DNA of 64,000 nt from Styela clava. Lineage: Eukaryota > Chordata > Ascidiacea > Stolidobranchia > Styelidae. The stretch covers positions 14,880,001 to 14,944,000 of the forward strand of contig NC_135251.1 of the NCBI RefSeq assembly GCF_964204865.1. The letters run 5' to 3'. Each line of letters opens with the position of its first letter. The first letter of the stretch is position 1. Under the pieces are notes generated by a model. That model was not told where the DNA came from. It worked only from the letters and a program-made list of their open reading frames with translations, and did no database searches. The position numbers were made by a program, and so were the translations under genes. Of this stretch, positions 24,165 through 38,600 are shown piece by piece.

Positions 24165-27100
24165 TTCGGTTTAAAATCTAAATCAGTTAAGCGTGAAATT
24201 TGTCTCTAACTGACTTGATCTGCAAACTTGAAAAAGGGCATTCAAATATATCAACTATTCTACCCAGAAAAACTGATCAAAATCGACATAAAGCAATTAG
24301 CCTATCGAATTCCTTAGTGTTTTACTACAGTAAAACCTCGTTAATAAGGATTGGTAGAATGCACGTATATATAAAAACTCTTTATCTATTCGTGCATTAG
24401 CCCGATAAGTTAATAGAGTATCGTGACACTTTCGTGTGCGCGTATGTGACAGTTATGTAGTTCCGGCAAGATGAGTCACGCGAATTGCTCAAGCCATGCA
24501 AGGTATGGACATCTATCAGTTAAATACAGCATAACGCATTGATCGCTGGAAAAAAACTAATTATCGATATATGGTGACGAAATACGATTTAGAATTTGCA
24601 TATATTGAATTGAAGAAGATACCACTCGAGAAGTATTATTTGTCTATAGCCTCGGATAGGAAACACCACATAAGGGACGATATAAATCTGAATGTGACAA
24701 AATTACAGTTCATATTTTGGACATACTGGTGAAATATACAACATTGAAATATCTTTCTGCTCGCACTATTTCAAGGCAACCTACCTAGTATTACTCTGGG
24801 TAGTGATTTAAACAACGATTACTACACTGTCCAGTAATCTCCTAGCTATATCTCTGCTACAGCAATAAATATAAACGTAAATTCTCCAGATACTGTCTGT
24901 TGTCTTTATACTATGTACGCGTTTACCAACTGGTAATTTGGTCAATCTCGAATTAGTAACATTCCATTTTCCTTTAGGCATATTCTGTACTGGCCATAAT
25001 TGGTCTTTGTCTCTCTCGCACTGTTTCGTCTTTACGCCTGAATAATTCACAAAAGCTGGTCATCTGCATTTGTTATGCGCGTCAGATTTGGTAGCATCTC
25101 GTGTTGACCCGAAGATATAGTCACTCATTGAGGTAGCTTTTAAAGCATGTGGTCACAGTCACATAATGCTTGGATGCCACAGTTTAAAACACGATTCAAA
25201 GAATGCTGCCGGCCTCGATAGCCGAATAATAGTAAAATTTACATGGGTGTTTAGGAAGTAACATTCGTGATCTCGTAAAGTTTTACTGTCTATTGTCTAT
25301 TCAGATATGATATAAGTTATGCGATATCGTATGTCCGACTTACTTTATCGTAAATAGAAGTAGACCCCATTACAAAATGTAGCTTAAAGAGAATTTTCAA
25401 AGGATTATTACCAATATTCTATCCAAACCTAAAGCATGAGTTAAATAAACTGCAAGCAAATAGTCCAGTTATCTGTAGATACCAAAATATACTTCATGCA
25501 ATGAATGCTTTTGATGGACCATTCGATAAGGATTTGTCCACTTGCATCGACTTCCGCGTTTACATCCGTCACAATGGGTTTTTAACCACCAGTTGAGGGT
25601 GACACAAATTCAGCTAGCTGCCCAAACACGTTTTCCGCTCATGTAACCACCTCGCTTTGAGTAGTATTCAGTTTCGCTTGTAATTTTTTAGTTCAAATGT
25701 ATTAGCATTAAATGATAGGGAATATTAGCCAGTACATTTTACAGATGAAGCTCGAGCGAAAACTTCGACGATTAGAAAAGCGAAATCAACATACAATCAC
25801 GGAGACACTCCAAATAGGCTTCAAACTATCCCAAAACTCAACTTGGTCTTCGGATTATAAAACCTGGGTATAAAAATAATTTTTCTGTTGCGAATATGTT
25901 CTATTGTATGTTATATTTTATAATGATTTAAAAACAGCATATCGATGCCAGGTTATAACAATGATAAAATAAAGATGCGAACTTTACAAGATGTAAGAAT
26001 AAAACAAAGTACATGACCCCGACACACCACATGTATGTCGAAGTAATCTATTACAACAAGGACATTTGAGAAAGAACTTAACTCTAGCTCCTCCCCATAC
26101 AGAGATGAAGAGGAATTAGCGGAAAGAACTCCCTGATTGGCAGATTACCAAAATTTCAGATTAAGCTTCCACAGTCTAAACTATAATGTCGAACCTTCCG
26201 GTGATAGAAAATCGATTTCCTAAAATTAAACTTGTATGGATTTTATCAAAAGTAAGGAAAATGTACATATGGATCGTTTTGTTCTTATGTTGTTATTGTT
26301 TTAGTTGTTATTTTTCTTCTATATTCTTAGAAATCTATATTGTATTCTATATTGAAGAAATCGATTATTTTTAACTACTGGACCAACTGCACGGTTTTTA
26401 ATTCGCCTATCGTGACGACTGTCTTCCTTTTTGATTTTGCAAGTCAAATGTTTTTCGATACCGATGATGCACTGTAGACTAGATACGGTAAGTTACTGTA
26501 AATGGAAAGTACTGTCAATTTTTTGGTAAGACGTGTGCACGAAGCATCATTGTCACATGTTCTGATAAAGCTTAGGCAGTGTAGGTACCGGTAGTAAATG
26601 AGTTACGAAGGTCCACAGTTTCAACTACGTTAAGGATATGATTTTTGAAGTAATTGTGAGTGAAATACTTGATTCGGCTTTCGTGTCCATATATATATTT
26701 GAGCCTTGTTATCCTTCGCTTTATTTTATGTCTTGATAGATCGAAAACCTCTGATTCTTTATATTTGAATATCTAGAATACTAAGTAGTAAATATATTAT
26801 ACGTGTTTTCCAGCTCGCTTTGAATAATATGACCTTGTCGATTTTATCTACCCCTTTTTCTAAGATGTTGCGTTCCACCGACAGGAACTACAATAGCAAA
26901 GATTGTATATATATATATATGTTTCAATATATTAATTGCGTCTTGGGATAGTCGACGACAGTAGTTCAATAATACAGACAATAAAAAATACGCAACACTG
27001 ATAAATTGATATCGCACATTGTTATGATGGAATTTTCTATTTTGTCCATGCAGGAAAGCGGAAACAAATGCGACTGTTTCCTCATATGTTGAATCATTTA

Positions 27101-27269
27101 CTCATAATTAAATAATACACAATAATTAAATGTACGGGGCAACCGACATTTGTTTTGTCGTAATTGCATCAAACAGAATATTCGAATTTAATTTTCCCTC
27201 GTATACATACATACTCGCATATATAGACATATCTATATGTTAAACATAAGGTATAGTTGCTTTATCATA
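24165..27269. other. Intergenic between rolling-stone-like genes B and C
   Basis: AT-rich with scattered short open frames and small AT microsatellites (for example near 26910). I see no gene, no transposon end with a partner, and no rolling-stone remnant. A tRNA-like phrase near 25211 (GGCCTCGATAGCCGAATAA) lacks the rest of a tRNA. Confidence 0.45.
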
Positions 27270-29320
27270 TTATAACAAGCTCTCTTCTTGACCCAGAGAA
27301 TCACAATTCAGTTTCTTATTAATATCTTCATCATTACTACCATTTGCAGTCTCGTTATTGCGTTGACATGCTCTGGAGTCAAGTTCTGAATCCCGTTTTC
27401 TTCCTGCAAGTTTCCTGGCTAAAAAAAATCTCAAATGATAAATGCCAAACGCTAGGAAATGTACTAGTGGAAACCCAACACAAAGCACGCTCAGGCCTAC
27501 AATCGTCGATATAACAGGGGCATCCTGCCAATCTATAACACCATTGTAAATCTTTGTCTGCAGCCCAGTGACGTACAAAATTAGCGTCAATAAAGTATAT
27601 ATAGTTCCGTAAAACGCCACATAGACAACGTGAAGAAGACGGAATTGGATGCGTGAGACCATCAAATCAATCGTGATCATAAGTGTCGTTATCCCATGTT
27701 GATGAATTATAATTAGTAATGGCATTGCGTCTTCTTCTCCGGCCAGAAAAGTCCAAAACATTATAGTAATCAAGTACTCAAGGTCTGTAGATAATGTCGC
27801 CAGAACCCAACAGAGACGGTGAAACCATCGAAGTTCGTCTGAAAGTGACAAAATATATTATATTTTTGGGCAAAATTCCGTTGTAGTCAAACAATTCTAT
27901 CATATGATGAATGATTAGGAAAAACTTTCTTATTTCTACTATAACGAGGACAAACTGTAAGTGTTGGTAAGCGTTTTTTCATCAATAAATACTTTTCAAT
28001 CACGCTTGATAATTATATACGCAAACCTATGTAGCAAAATGCATTTATTCGAGAGACGTTCAGACACTACAGGTATTCATAAATATAAATTAGTTTAACA
28101 ACAAAAATAGTGTTATTAACTAATAACTATAAGTAAGTACTAAAGTACCTTGCTCACGATTACTCAGAGCAGAATAATTCGGTATATCAGAAGATTCTTG
28201 TGTATTTGTGTAATTATTATCTTTTCTCACGCCGTACATAACCGTTCCAAATGAAACTCCAAAGTACAAACATAGTGTCCATTCCGCCCAATTGGTAAGG
28301 TAAGCAAACGTATAGAGCCCTTCATATTGGAATATATTCACAATCACCCATACGAGGGAATATAGAAACATAGCACCACGATAACATGCAAAAAGTCTTC
28401 TTGATTTGAACCACTGCAGTTAAAGTAAATATATATTAAATTTGCTCAAATTATAAAATAACAATATTAAAAAAAAACTAACAATCTTTTTATTACATTT
28501 TCCAAAAATTATTGAACACGAAGTGTGAATATGTGTCTCGTTTTCAAAAGTGTTGTGGGGTTTTCTACGAGACTAATGAAACAATCGATCTCAGAATTTT
28601 GAGAACCTGAGTATGGAGTCGCTAGAGGGCTATTACTTTAATTTGCTATTTCAGAATGTTGCGTCACCATGTGGCATTACTTCATTCCAAGGTAGCTATC
28701 TTCTCGACATGTCCGATACTCCGCTAAAGCCTTAGTGTACTCGTTATGGCTTCTCATGGAATTTGCAATTTCGATTGGAATGACCAGATAACAGAATTGT
28801 GTGTAAAATTCGCATAGGCAGCCGCGGTTGAAGACTGGGGACTTTCATGTCGATACATTCGAGCATTGCTCACTTATATATTGATATGAAATCGATTCTT
28901 AGAAACTTTTTAGCTAAGTATGTATTATCCATTAGTTTAAATTAGACAGTTGGCTTCATCGTTTTTTGTGCAACAAACATAAAGTTTGTTTATAGGCAAT
29001 CAGGAATTATCTACAAAAGAATTTCTTGTCAAACAATGTGACTTTAGAAGAGATGAAATCTTATAGATTTAAAAATTCCAAGATGTTGTTTCATATCGAA
29101 TTTCAACACAAATTTAAATATCCAACTCCAAATATTTCGAGAAATCTATGAAACATTTTGAGTTAAATAATAGCACATTGCACATAACGAAAAATCCCAT
29201 ATTTATACGATATATACGCAAAAAGGAACTGCAAACCTGTGAAGCATAGAAGTCATCCGGTTTGACATCAGCAAATCCAAAATGCTTTTTTTGGAACTCA
29301 TATCCACAACTCGTCGCCAT
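27270..29320 (-). CDS. Rolling-stone-like multi-pass membrane protein C
   Basis: Three exons: 29237-29320 (start at 29320), 28149-28413 and 27270-27838; phases 0 and 1; about 305 residues. MATSCGYEFQKKHFGFADVK then DFYASQ|WF is nearly the same start as gene B. Exon 2 carries AMFLYSLVWVIVNIF and YLTNWAEWTLCLYFGVSFG; the Cys pair found in A and B is missing and is replaced by a Ser/Asn-rich loop (NNYTNTQESSDIPNYSALSN). Exon 3 starts DELRWFHRLCWVLATLSTDL and ends with a longer polar tail (about 46 residues, Lys/Arg then Asn/Asp/Glu-rich). The most diverged of the three intact paralogues. Confidence 0.9.
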
Positions 29321-32300
29321 GCAAGTTCTAGTATACAAAAGTAATATTCTTTTGCATTTATATTACAAACATTAAAAAAATCTGAAAAAGGAATACAGGA
29401 ACTTTTCAACTCAGTTGTTCAATAAGAAAAAACTTTGCGTGAATGCACTGGTATACACTCATTTTTTCATATATATTCAAATCGAGATCGGACTGTGAGT
29501 TATTATTTCTCTAGTAAATACGGTTAATTTCCGTGGAAGAAGCCTGCTGACGCCTCCAATTTAAGACGTGTTTTAATATCAGATGATCACCGAAGCCAAC
29601 CCTGGAATTTTGCAAGAAGAACTATCGTGCCACGTGATACATACAAGAGACCGTGGACTGCATCCCACAAAAACAAACACAATATAATGTTGAATTTGAA
29701 CCATGCAAAACAAGCCCACCCGTCAGTCTTTTGCAATGCGAAAAATTCTTAGTTAATGCAGAACATTATTTTCCGCATGGGAGATCAGAGACTATAAGGT
29801 CTATTGGTGTCCGCAGACAGCGCTGATATACTTTCTTAGACCAAAGTATAAACGTTGCGCTGCGAATACCTTGAAACACATGTCCCGATGTCGACTTAAG
29901 AAATAAAACGCTCTTCAGAGCTATGTACTACTATACATAATAATCATATTTAAATCGCCTTTGTCCTCTTTTATTAAATTGAATCTTAACCAACTTAGAA
30001 GTCGCTGCAGTTAACATCATACACTAATTCGTACAGCTAACTTATAATATTGATTATATACTAACAGCTACATTCTTCTTCTTGCTATTATCTCGGGTAT
30101 CACGTAATAAAATATACATTGTATGTGGAATGTGCACACGCAGCTGTGTTTGCTCGACAAAGGCGCCAAATTTGAAAGCCGTCAGAGGAATTACAAACTA
30201 TACACATGCTACGAAGAGATATGATTTCTGGTCTGACACAATTACTATAAAATGTAATATTCTAGATGTGGGATTGTGACCATTTAAATTTCTCGTTGGC
30301 CTAGTAAAATAGCTCCCAACCTTTTATAGAAGAGCTCTTATTTGCATATTATGATACTTTTCATTACTCACGGATTATATAAATTTTTTGTTTCTATTTT
30401 ATGTTTAATCTTTAATGGATGAGCTGGCTAGACACTCAACTCTGTCTCTGGTTTTGTACAGTTTTAATAAATTATAAGGTAGGCGTAAATATGTATTGCA
30501 ACAATACTAAACAAAAAAAGAATATGAGGAAACTACACGCAAGTAAAAGGGAAAATGACTCACCTAAAAACAATTAAATTCTCTTAGCGGTGGGGAAACC
30601 CTGGTCTAGTCCAGTGGTTGTGCATTCATTAGAGTACTATACTAAATATGTTTGTCTAGGGTTCGACTGAGGGTCAAAAGGGTCAGAACTGAATAGCTCA
30701 TCCTTGTGATGCCGTTGCTGCTTGTTTATTGGCTTGTTAAGAGAAGAACACTTGAAAAGTGTAAAAGATATATGTATGAATATATTTATATTACCGACAA
30801 TATAAAATCGACCTTAAAGCTCTATATTTTCTCATACGAGATCACCACACTTGTATCTTTTTACATAGATATACGTTTTATAAAATTATCCAGACATACG
30901 GCTGCATAAGATAGTCAAACTAATATCTATATATATATATATACATTAACTTCCATGGAAGATATAATATGCTTTTACCGTTCCTTGCAAATTACGCCGT
31001 CGATGTGAAGTAATCCTATAATTTCTCGTTTCATTCTGCATGAATCTATCTTCCCCTTAGCATTTTTTCAAAGCAAGCCCCAGCTTTCATAAATTAATAT
31101 TTACAGCCACTTGATAGCACGACTGATAATGTCTGTCATTCTTAGGTTATTTAGGTCAAATACCCAGGAGACCCTTCAGCCATCAGCACTTCCGTAATAC
31201 TTCATGTACGCGCTTTGAAATTGGGTAATATACACTAACGAAGCGTTGCCGGCGTGATTAAATATTTGATATACTTGCACCACCGCTTCTGCTTGACTGC
31301 ACAAGATCAACGTACTTTGTCGAATTTTAAACTACACGACTGCAATATGTTACAGAACATCCTGTATTGAGGGCGAAGTTGATTTCGATATTTTTAACTT
31401 GTGTCAAGTAAGGACCGGTGATAAAATACACGATCTGTGTATGGCCAAATGTTTAGCGTGAAATATTTACAATATAAAGATATATTATAAGCTTAAAATT
31501 GGCGTCAGTTTTGAGACTCCAAATATTTCAGTCTTCAAATCTGTCAAAACTCGCGCTTATTACATCAATATGTGCATGACATTGACTGTACATTTGAACC
31601 CACGTACATTTGAACCATGTACATTTGAACACATGTGTATATCCGCGGGTTCAATCTATATACGGGTGCTAAAACCCATGGGTTAGGTTAGTATGGGTTC
31701 AAATATCGGTAAAACAAAAAAAAATTTCATAGGTGCAATAGTATGCAGGTGCAATTGCCGTGGGTTCAGCTGTACACGGGTTTAAATGTAATGGAACCGT
31801 GCATGACATATTGACATCGAGATTTCCATGTTCGGATGTCGGATGTCGCTCGATTGGAATTCACAAGACGTATTAGATTGACACTACATTCGATGTGATA
31901 TTTCAATCATACATACATCGGCTTATTCTCTGACGTTTTCTGTAAGTTAGCTATGGTTAAGCGAGTGTGTCGTGTTAGTCGGCCATAATTGTTCGTTTTT
32001 ACTCCAAGAATTTCATGATTGGATTTATACTTGCGGTGTTTGAAGATTGTTTCTTCATATATGCTTTTAATACCGCTCTAACTAAATTATGCCTGTTATT
32101 TTGTCAGTAATTATAGAGTGAAATAAATATCTTAATGAACTAGCAGTACACATTTTACACCAAACTACTCAGCCAAAATTAAGCTTATTGGAGGGAAATT
32201 GTTCTATTTACCTGAAAACATGTTATTTTAAATATTCAGAACTTTTAACAAACGAAGCGACAAGATTCCCATATTTGTATTGTCACCCATCAGACATGTG

Positions 32301-35300
32301 TTTACACAATTGACAGATACATTCGAATAGTTAATTAAAATTCGATCGAGGGTTTTACTGAATATGAAATCAAAATATTTGTATGATTTTACGGTTATTC
32401 AATCTTTTTTACAAATTATTACATTCAGAAAATTCCATCTAAAGCATTGTCAGCTGAATAAATTGAGTCCTTCCAAGAAGTGATCTATACTTGCGAAACC
32501 ACCAAAATTTAATCAAAAATAATTACATAGAAATAACAATAATCTAGATGTCAACTATTCCACTTCTATAAAAACGCGAGTAAATTTTGGTCTCGAAATG
32601 TATTTAATTAAATAGGAAATACGGTAAAATTATTTGAAAACTAATCAAAGTTGTTGCTATAAATAACACTGACTGTAAGCTGAATATTGAAGAATTTCAG
32701 GAAGTTTCCGGCATAACAAAAGGTCAATAGCTCAGATAAAATTATGAGTTGTGAATTGAGAGTATGCTCAAAGACATATTTACCTGGGAAGTGGAAACAG
32801 CCAATATTCTTTTGAAAAGCACGTTGACTATTCTTTGTAAATTTTTGCCAAATCAAAGGTCACAAACACTCACAAAAAAGTGGAAAACCCGCTTGTAAAA
32901 AACAAGTCTACGAGCGTCCATTAACCTTGATCCAAAGTCGTTCACGTCAACAAGGTAAAAAAAACTATTCTGGCTTCTTTAATTCCATAGAATTATTTTT
33001 TATCAGAGGCTGTTTAAGGGACCACAGCTGATAAACCGTGTCCCAATCGAAAGATGTGATTCCACATATTTTTTGATCAAATCGAACTTTATTTTGTCAC
33101 AATGCAACATTCTGCAATATGAATATTTGTAGATGACCTATGATCTCACTTCGAAGAAAATTCCCCTAAATCTAAAACTATACGAACCATAGATATCAAA
33201 AATGACTCTAACACATGCACAGATGGAAAAAGTGTAAAAAGAGCGTGAAGATGTATCTCCAAGTCATAATAATCCTGACAAAAATATCGTTTACATGTCA
33301 TACTGATACAATTGAAATGCTGTCCCTATTCCGCGTAATGTCTGCGCCCGACCATTATTTTAGATGGGACTTCGGATCATGGTCTTAGCAAAATTAGTAG
33401 AAACATCCAGCAGTACCTGTCGCTAGAGAAATCTAATACCTAAGTACATATAATAAGAGACATGTCCAGAAGAGTCAAATATTCAATTGAGTTCATTTTG
33501 AGCTGAAATACTATCAAATAAATGGACTTGAGAGAATCGAGATGTGACGCTTGCTGTGTTGCCATCAAAACATCCAGCCTCGCGAATTTGTTCTGGAATG
33601 ACATGAAATGACAAACTAGTTATCTTCTAAAAAGAGTTATTTTTAAGTTATTAGTGCAGGTAAAATATAATCATTTATGAACGATCGATGCCCGTAACCC
33701 CACAGCAATCTGAGGTTACTTAACATGAAGAAACGTCAATATTTTTGAAGGAATCGTCAACTCCAGATCGATCGATAATTCTGAATAAATAAAGACATGC
33801 CGTCTGGATTGCGTGTTATGTTGGAAATTGAATTGTCGACTTGCCCAGTTTATCGTAACAGGATTACGCTAGAAACAAGCGTAAAATATTTCTGTAGGAT
33901 GGTAATATTCATTAATTCTGTACGGCCATGCGAGAAAGGGTATTTTATACACCAATGAGTAAATCAGTTTGATACTAAGACATGTGAACGTAGTGCTTTG
34001 GGTATTAATGTATGAGTGGCATTAGTATATTTTTAGTCAAAGCTCGAAATGGTGTATGCTACTTCAGCTAAAATTTTATTACAGTAGTTTTTGCGACATA
34101 TTTATCAAATATTAGAAAGTAATTGAAAATAACTAATAGCTACCGACAACATAGATCGAAGAAATGAGTGCAAGCAAATAGCATGACGGTAATATTTTGT
34201 ATATTCAATAGCAACGATTTAATGGCGAATGCATTGTCCTAATGCAGAACAATGAATAACTTCAATAAGCATTTGGCATCGGCGGCCTCTCGAAAATAAA
34301 TAACCTAAATAGCTTGCAAATCTTAATCTTATTAAACGTAATGGGTTTGCGCTAAGTTGATTACAGTCTAGTGCGAGTTTAATATCAATTTTCAAAATCT
34401 TTGCAAAATACACGGTTTCTTGAACTTTGCCTAATAATCGGAATCTTATTACGGCAGAGGAAAATGCAATTAGTCGGATTGGCAGTATCAAGTATTTTCA
34501 CAACGGATTATGCAAATTTGTGGATTCAATTGCACGAATAGTTACTATCAGTAGACGCATGTATATGAAATTTCGAAATTCACGAACGAAAAACACAGAC
34601 AGCGAACAAAGTTACATTTGGGAAGAAGCTAAGGATGCTTTAGAGTAGAAGTATAAATGGCATATATCGAAAGTTTAATGTTGTACTTCATAATAGAAAA
34701 AAGCTGTGAAATCTGAGCAAACCTTTAACATTGTGAACAAACCAGAACAATAATGAGTCAACGAAAAGCATTTCCGTTATTTCAAGCACATCACGTCCAT
34801 ATGGGATATAAACGTTCATCGTGTTTCAACATGGTTGATAAATAACGAGAATAGCATAATATACACCATATGGAAGATTCAAGTCATGCATTATAACTAG
34901 TATCATGCATTTTTCTGTTCAATCGGCTGTGCTGTTTATTGAGCCTAGTTGTCAGCTTTTGTATAGTGGTCTGCAATGGAGTTTTAAGATTTGGGCTTAG
35001 GATCGAATTCGAGCGTAACATTTATTTTTCAATATTTGGTATCACCTTTGTAGAACAGTTACTCGCACAATCTTGGAGATAATAAAATTTTATTGATTTT
35101 GTTTGCGCTTTGCGAGTAAGTCCAACTAAAACTTTCACTAGCAAAATTTATTTTGAAGAAAATTTGACATACATGTACCTTCCCGTGTGAGCTTAATACT
35201 TCCAAATATCTTCGGTTCGGGATTCTCTTGAAAATTAAAGTCAAGTTTCTGCACGCTAAGCTTAAAAATTTGTAAAGCAAATACTCAAGGCCAATTATAT

Positions 35301-35638
35301 TAAGAAAGCATTCGTAGGAAACTAGAATTGGCGAAAGAGCTAATTAGTTTTAAGTGTATAGATTTTACAGTCAAATGAGATTCTATTTGGGTTACATGAA
35401 ATTGTATCATAAATATGGGCGTACGATAATCCCCTGTCGTATATATTTAATCTACAAAATTTTGAGTTCAGCTTCGGAAAGTGAAGCGAATCAAAGAATT
35501 TGCTGATAATTTAGTAAATATTTGTATCAGTTAAGAATAGATTGACAGCATCAATTGTTTATAAATATGACCAATGAATGTATTTTTTTTCGCATTAAAT
35601 ATCCTATTTTTTATAAACAGTTTATGCATAAAATCATA
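29321..35638. other. Large intergenic region upstream of the DKK3-like gene
   Basis: About 6.3 kb with no gene that I can support. It contains one inverted-repeat element (31589-31790), a TA microsatellite near 30930-30950, and a tRNA-like stretch near 30600-30675 that does not fold as a tRNA. Overlapping opposite open frames near 34219-34648 have no recognisable domain. Regulatory DNA for either neighbour could lie here, but nothing specific was seen. Confidence 0.45.
31589..31790. mobile_element. Small palindromic element with long flanking direct repeats
   Basis: Starts TACATTTGAACCC and ends GGGTTTAAATGTA, an imperfect inverted repeat. Inside, TACATTTGAAC recurs twice more and GGGTTCAA appears in the opposite orientation. 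The element is flanked by GTGCATGACATTGAC (31572-31586) and GTGCATGACATATTGAC (31799-31815), which look like a target-site duplication of about 15 bp with a 2 bp slip. Transposon class not assigned. Confidence 0.45.
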
Positions 35639-38600
35639 ATGAAAATCATTACAACAGTATTAGTATTTCTTTTACTGAAGTGCACGAGTGTTTCATTTGC
35701 TTATACTGAATATGATGAGGCATTTGACGAAGATCTTTACGAAAGAATGCTACCTGATGATGATATAATGCTGAGTCGTAGACGAGAGGATCCTGTCTTA
35801 GACGAGGAATATTGGAAAGATAACGAGATTGATGCCAATGGCAATCGGTTTAGTCTATCTACAAATATGGACGGTGATGTTCAGAGTATCATCCTATATA
35901 ACGGAATTGACATTAATGTGAGTGATTTCTGGTAACTGTTTGCTCTGTTTTTAATGCAACAATTATTCAATTACCAATAACATATTTTCACTGCATATAT
36001 TCATTATATAGTTACCTATATAATAGTATTTATATTTTTGATCTAAATTAGAAATTACCGGCCAATTACCACAACACAACTACAATCACTAAAAAGGTTG
36101 GAAATACAACTGTCTCCACTACTGTCAAAATCGATAAAACAACTGATCCGAAGACAGGTATTTCATTCTTTTGATATAAGCTGAACCCTGATGTACCAAT
36201 TCACCCAATCCAGGCTTATTTTGTTCTAAAACAATTCCATCATCATTTTTATTTTTATTCTTCGAAATACTTTAGGTGCTGTCTCAGTCTCTGTAATGCA
36301 ATCATCAAATGAAGGTGTGCCCCTGAATCAATGTTCTGCTTCTTCGCCATGCAAAAAAGGTATACAATTATTTTGAATCTTTCGATTGAATAAGAACGCT
36401 GTAAAGCTTTTCAAAATTGAAAATAGAATTTATATTTCAAAATATCGCCAGTTCAAGCGATGGGCAGATTATAATCTTTATAGAAATTAATAATTTGACA
36501 AGCTGCTGCTTCAACATCTCGGACAGCTTCCGATTAAAGCAAATGATTGCAAGCCATTGAGGTCAGACAAAGAACACTAGATTCCCGTTTAGGTGACGTA
36601 TTATACACGATTTTGCTTCTAATACGGCCAAAAGGTAATAACAATGACAGCACGGGGTGCATGAGGAGGACATAGGATATAAGAATCTTTAGCGACTTCA
36701 GTATCGAATGCTGTCCTGTGATAAAACAACACTGCACAATCATAATAGCTAAGTCATAAAAAAGTCATAAACTATGCAGCAAAGTACATGTTAGGACAAA
36801 CTGAAAATTTTTATCAATATGTTTTATTGTAGTTACCGTTACAATGTAGAAGTACATTGTAGAATCGAGTGAGTATAAGCATTAATTCTTTAAGAAAATT
36901 ACCGATCGATTTTTAGTTCAGTTTTGTTAAAACAATACAAACACCTAATTTTCACGTAGCTCAAAATATCCTGCAATGACTTATGTTAAATTATATTGGC
37001 CAAGATGAACGATGCATATTTTTGAATAAAAAATTTCCTTATTTTACAATTGGTAATTGGTAAAATATTTCTTCTGAGCAGTGTCGATGGGATTTCAAAT
37101 ATAAAATATTCATAAGTCATGAAAATTTAACGACGTTATGTATTGGATGACAGTGTTGAAGTACAGCATATCATTGTCAAATCAGATTGCCGTTCCATCA
37201 AATATGAATAAAAGTAGATTGCAAGAAAGATTTTATCCGCCCTGAAATATCAATAATTAGATACGCTACTACGCAATTAGAAGCTATCCTTTTCTGTTGG
37301 CAGTATTTTTTATTCAAAAAACGCCAGCTCGAGAAAATTAGGCCGATTTGTGATATTGAGACTATATATGTTGGAATTAAAAAGAGCGATCGTTACATCA
37401 ATGATCTTCATAAATCTACAACTGCTATATCTATTGATTTCGGATAAGAAAAAATAAATTATGAAATAAGTAATCGTAAAATTGAAAGAACTACAATAAT
37501 TCCAAACATGATTGCTGAAGAAAGTTGTTGGACTCCATTAATTCTGCCCTGCTCTAGTATATGTGAGTGCGAGTGTGTTTGCGCGCAGATTATGGTACAA
37601 ATGGAAAACACATCTCATAATCCTTTCATTTATATCACCTAGGAATGTATTGTCGTAAGCAGTTGGTTGGAGACTTCTGTAGAAAATGCAGCAACAAATC
37701 TAAATCTTGTACAAGTAATGAACAATGCTGTGGAGCTGATGCAACTGGCTCACTCTGTGTTCGAGGAACTTGCCAAACTGGATTCTCGAAAGGACAAGCT
37801 GGGACACTTTGCAAGGTAATAGAACAATATTTATACAATAGAAAACACTTCGATTTGATACATTACTAGTAAGAAATGTCCAAAATTATTTAATGAGGTT
37901 ATGATGAAATTTCATTTGTATTCACTTACCAGATATCTGCTTAATTTTTTTGTCCGATGGCTGTTGTTAGTTTAGTAATGCAATAAGTTTCATGAATGGG
38001 TTTCTGTATAGAGTGATTCAAACGTGTTTTTACATTTAACTACAGTTTCAAAGCGATTGCAACACCGGTCTGTGCTGTGCACGAAAATTTCTACATCAAA
38101 ATGGAGAATGCCAGAACCTTGCAAAGAAGGATGAAAAGTGTGCAGTTTCTTACTCGGAGTTGAGCACAATCATGCGTGGAGGTTTGTGTCCTTGCAAACA
38201 AGGATTGGTCTGCTCTTCGGGGTGAGTCTTATTGCGAATTAAGATTATTGTAACCAGTGGAAATTGAAAAAAAAAAGTTATTTGTTGTGTTAATTATAAA
38301 TTGCTTTGCGAAGAAGACAATTACCGGTTTTTCAACAAGGAACAAAATTTTATTACTTTAGCCTAATACTAACTAAACAATACAGGTTTTCTGGTCAGTT
38401 ACCTATGAAATATATATAGTGAAATAACTAGGTTGTTATTGATCGTAGCCACTGTTTTCACTTTGTTTCATGCTAGAAGTAAAATAAAAAAGGAACGTCA
38501 ATTATTAGCCTAGATTGTATGAATTTACGAAGCCAACGGTACTGGACGTTGTATTTTCTGTAGAGTATTGTTTTAGACGTTACTTCTGGTTACATATAAT

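Noticed and set aside
25205-25230. GGCCTCGATAGCCGAATAA, similar to the 5' end of a tRNA or SINE
   Set aside because: Only the first 20 bases fit; no B box follows.
27839-27851. MSLSDELRW as an alternative start of rolling-stone-like gene C
   Set aside because: The Met lies in the intron, just before the splice acceptor used by all three paralogues.
30600-30675. tRNA-like stretch with an AGTGG-type A box and GGTTCGACT B box
   Set aside because: The flanks do not pair as an acceptor stem and the anticodon arm is not formed; at most a tRNA-derived SINE trace.
34219-34648. Overlapping opposite frames upstream of DKK3
   Set aside because: No family resemblance, no splice partners, and neither strand looks coding.
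35555-35638. Upstream in-frame Met codons for the DKK3-like gene
   Set aside because: Starting at 35639 gives a clean signal peptide; earlier starts would bury the hydrophobic segment behind about 28 residues.
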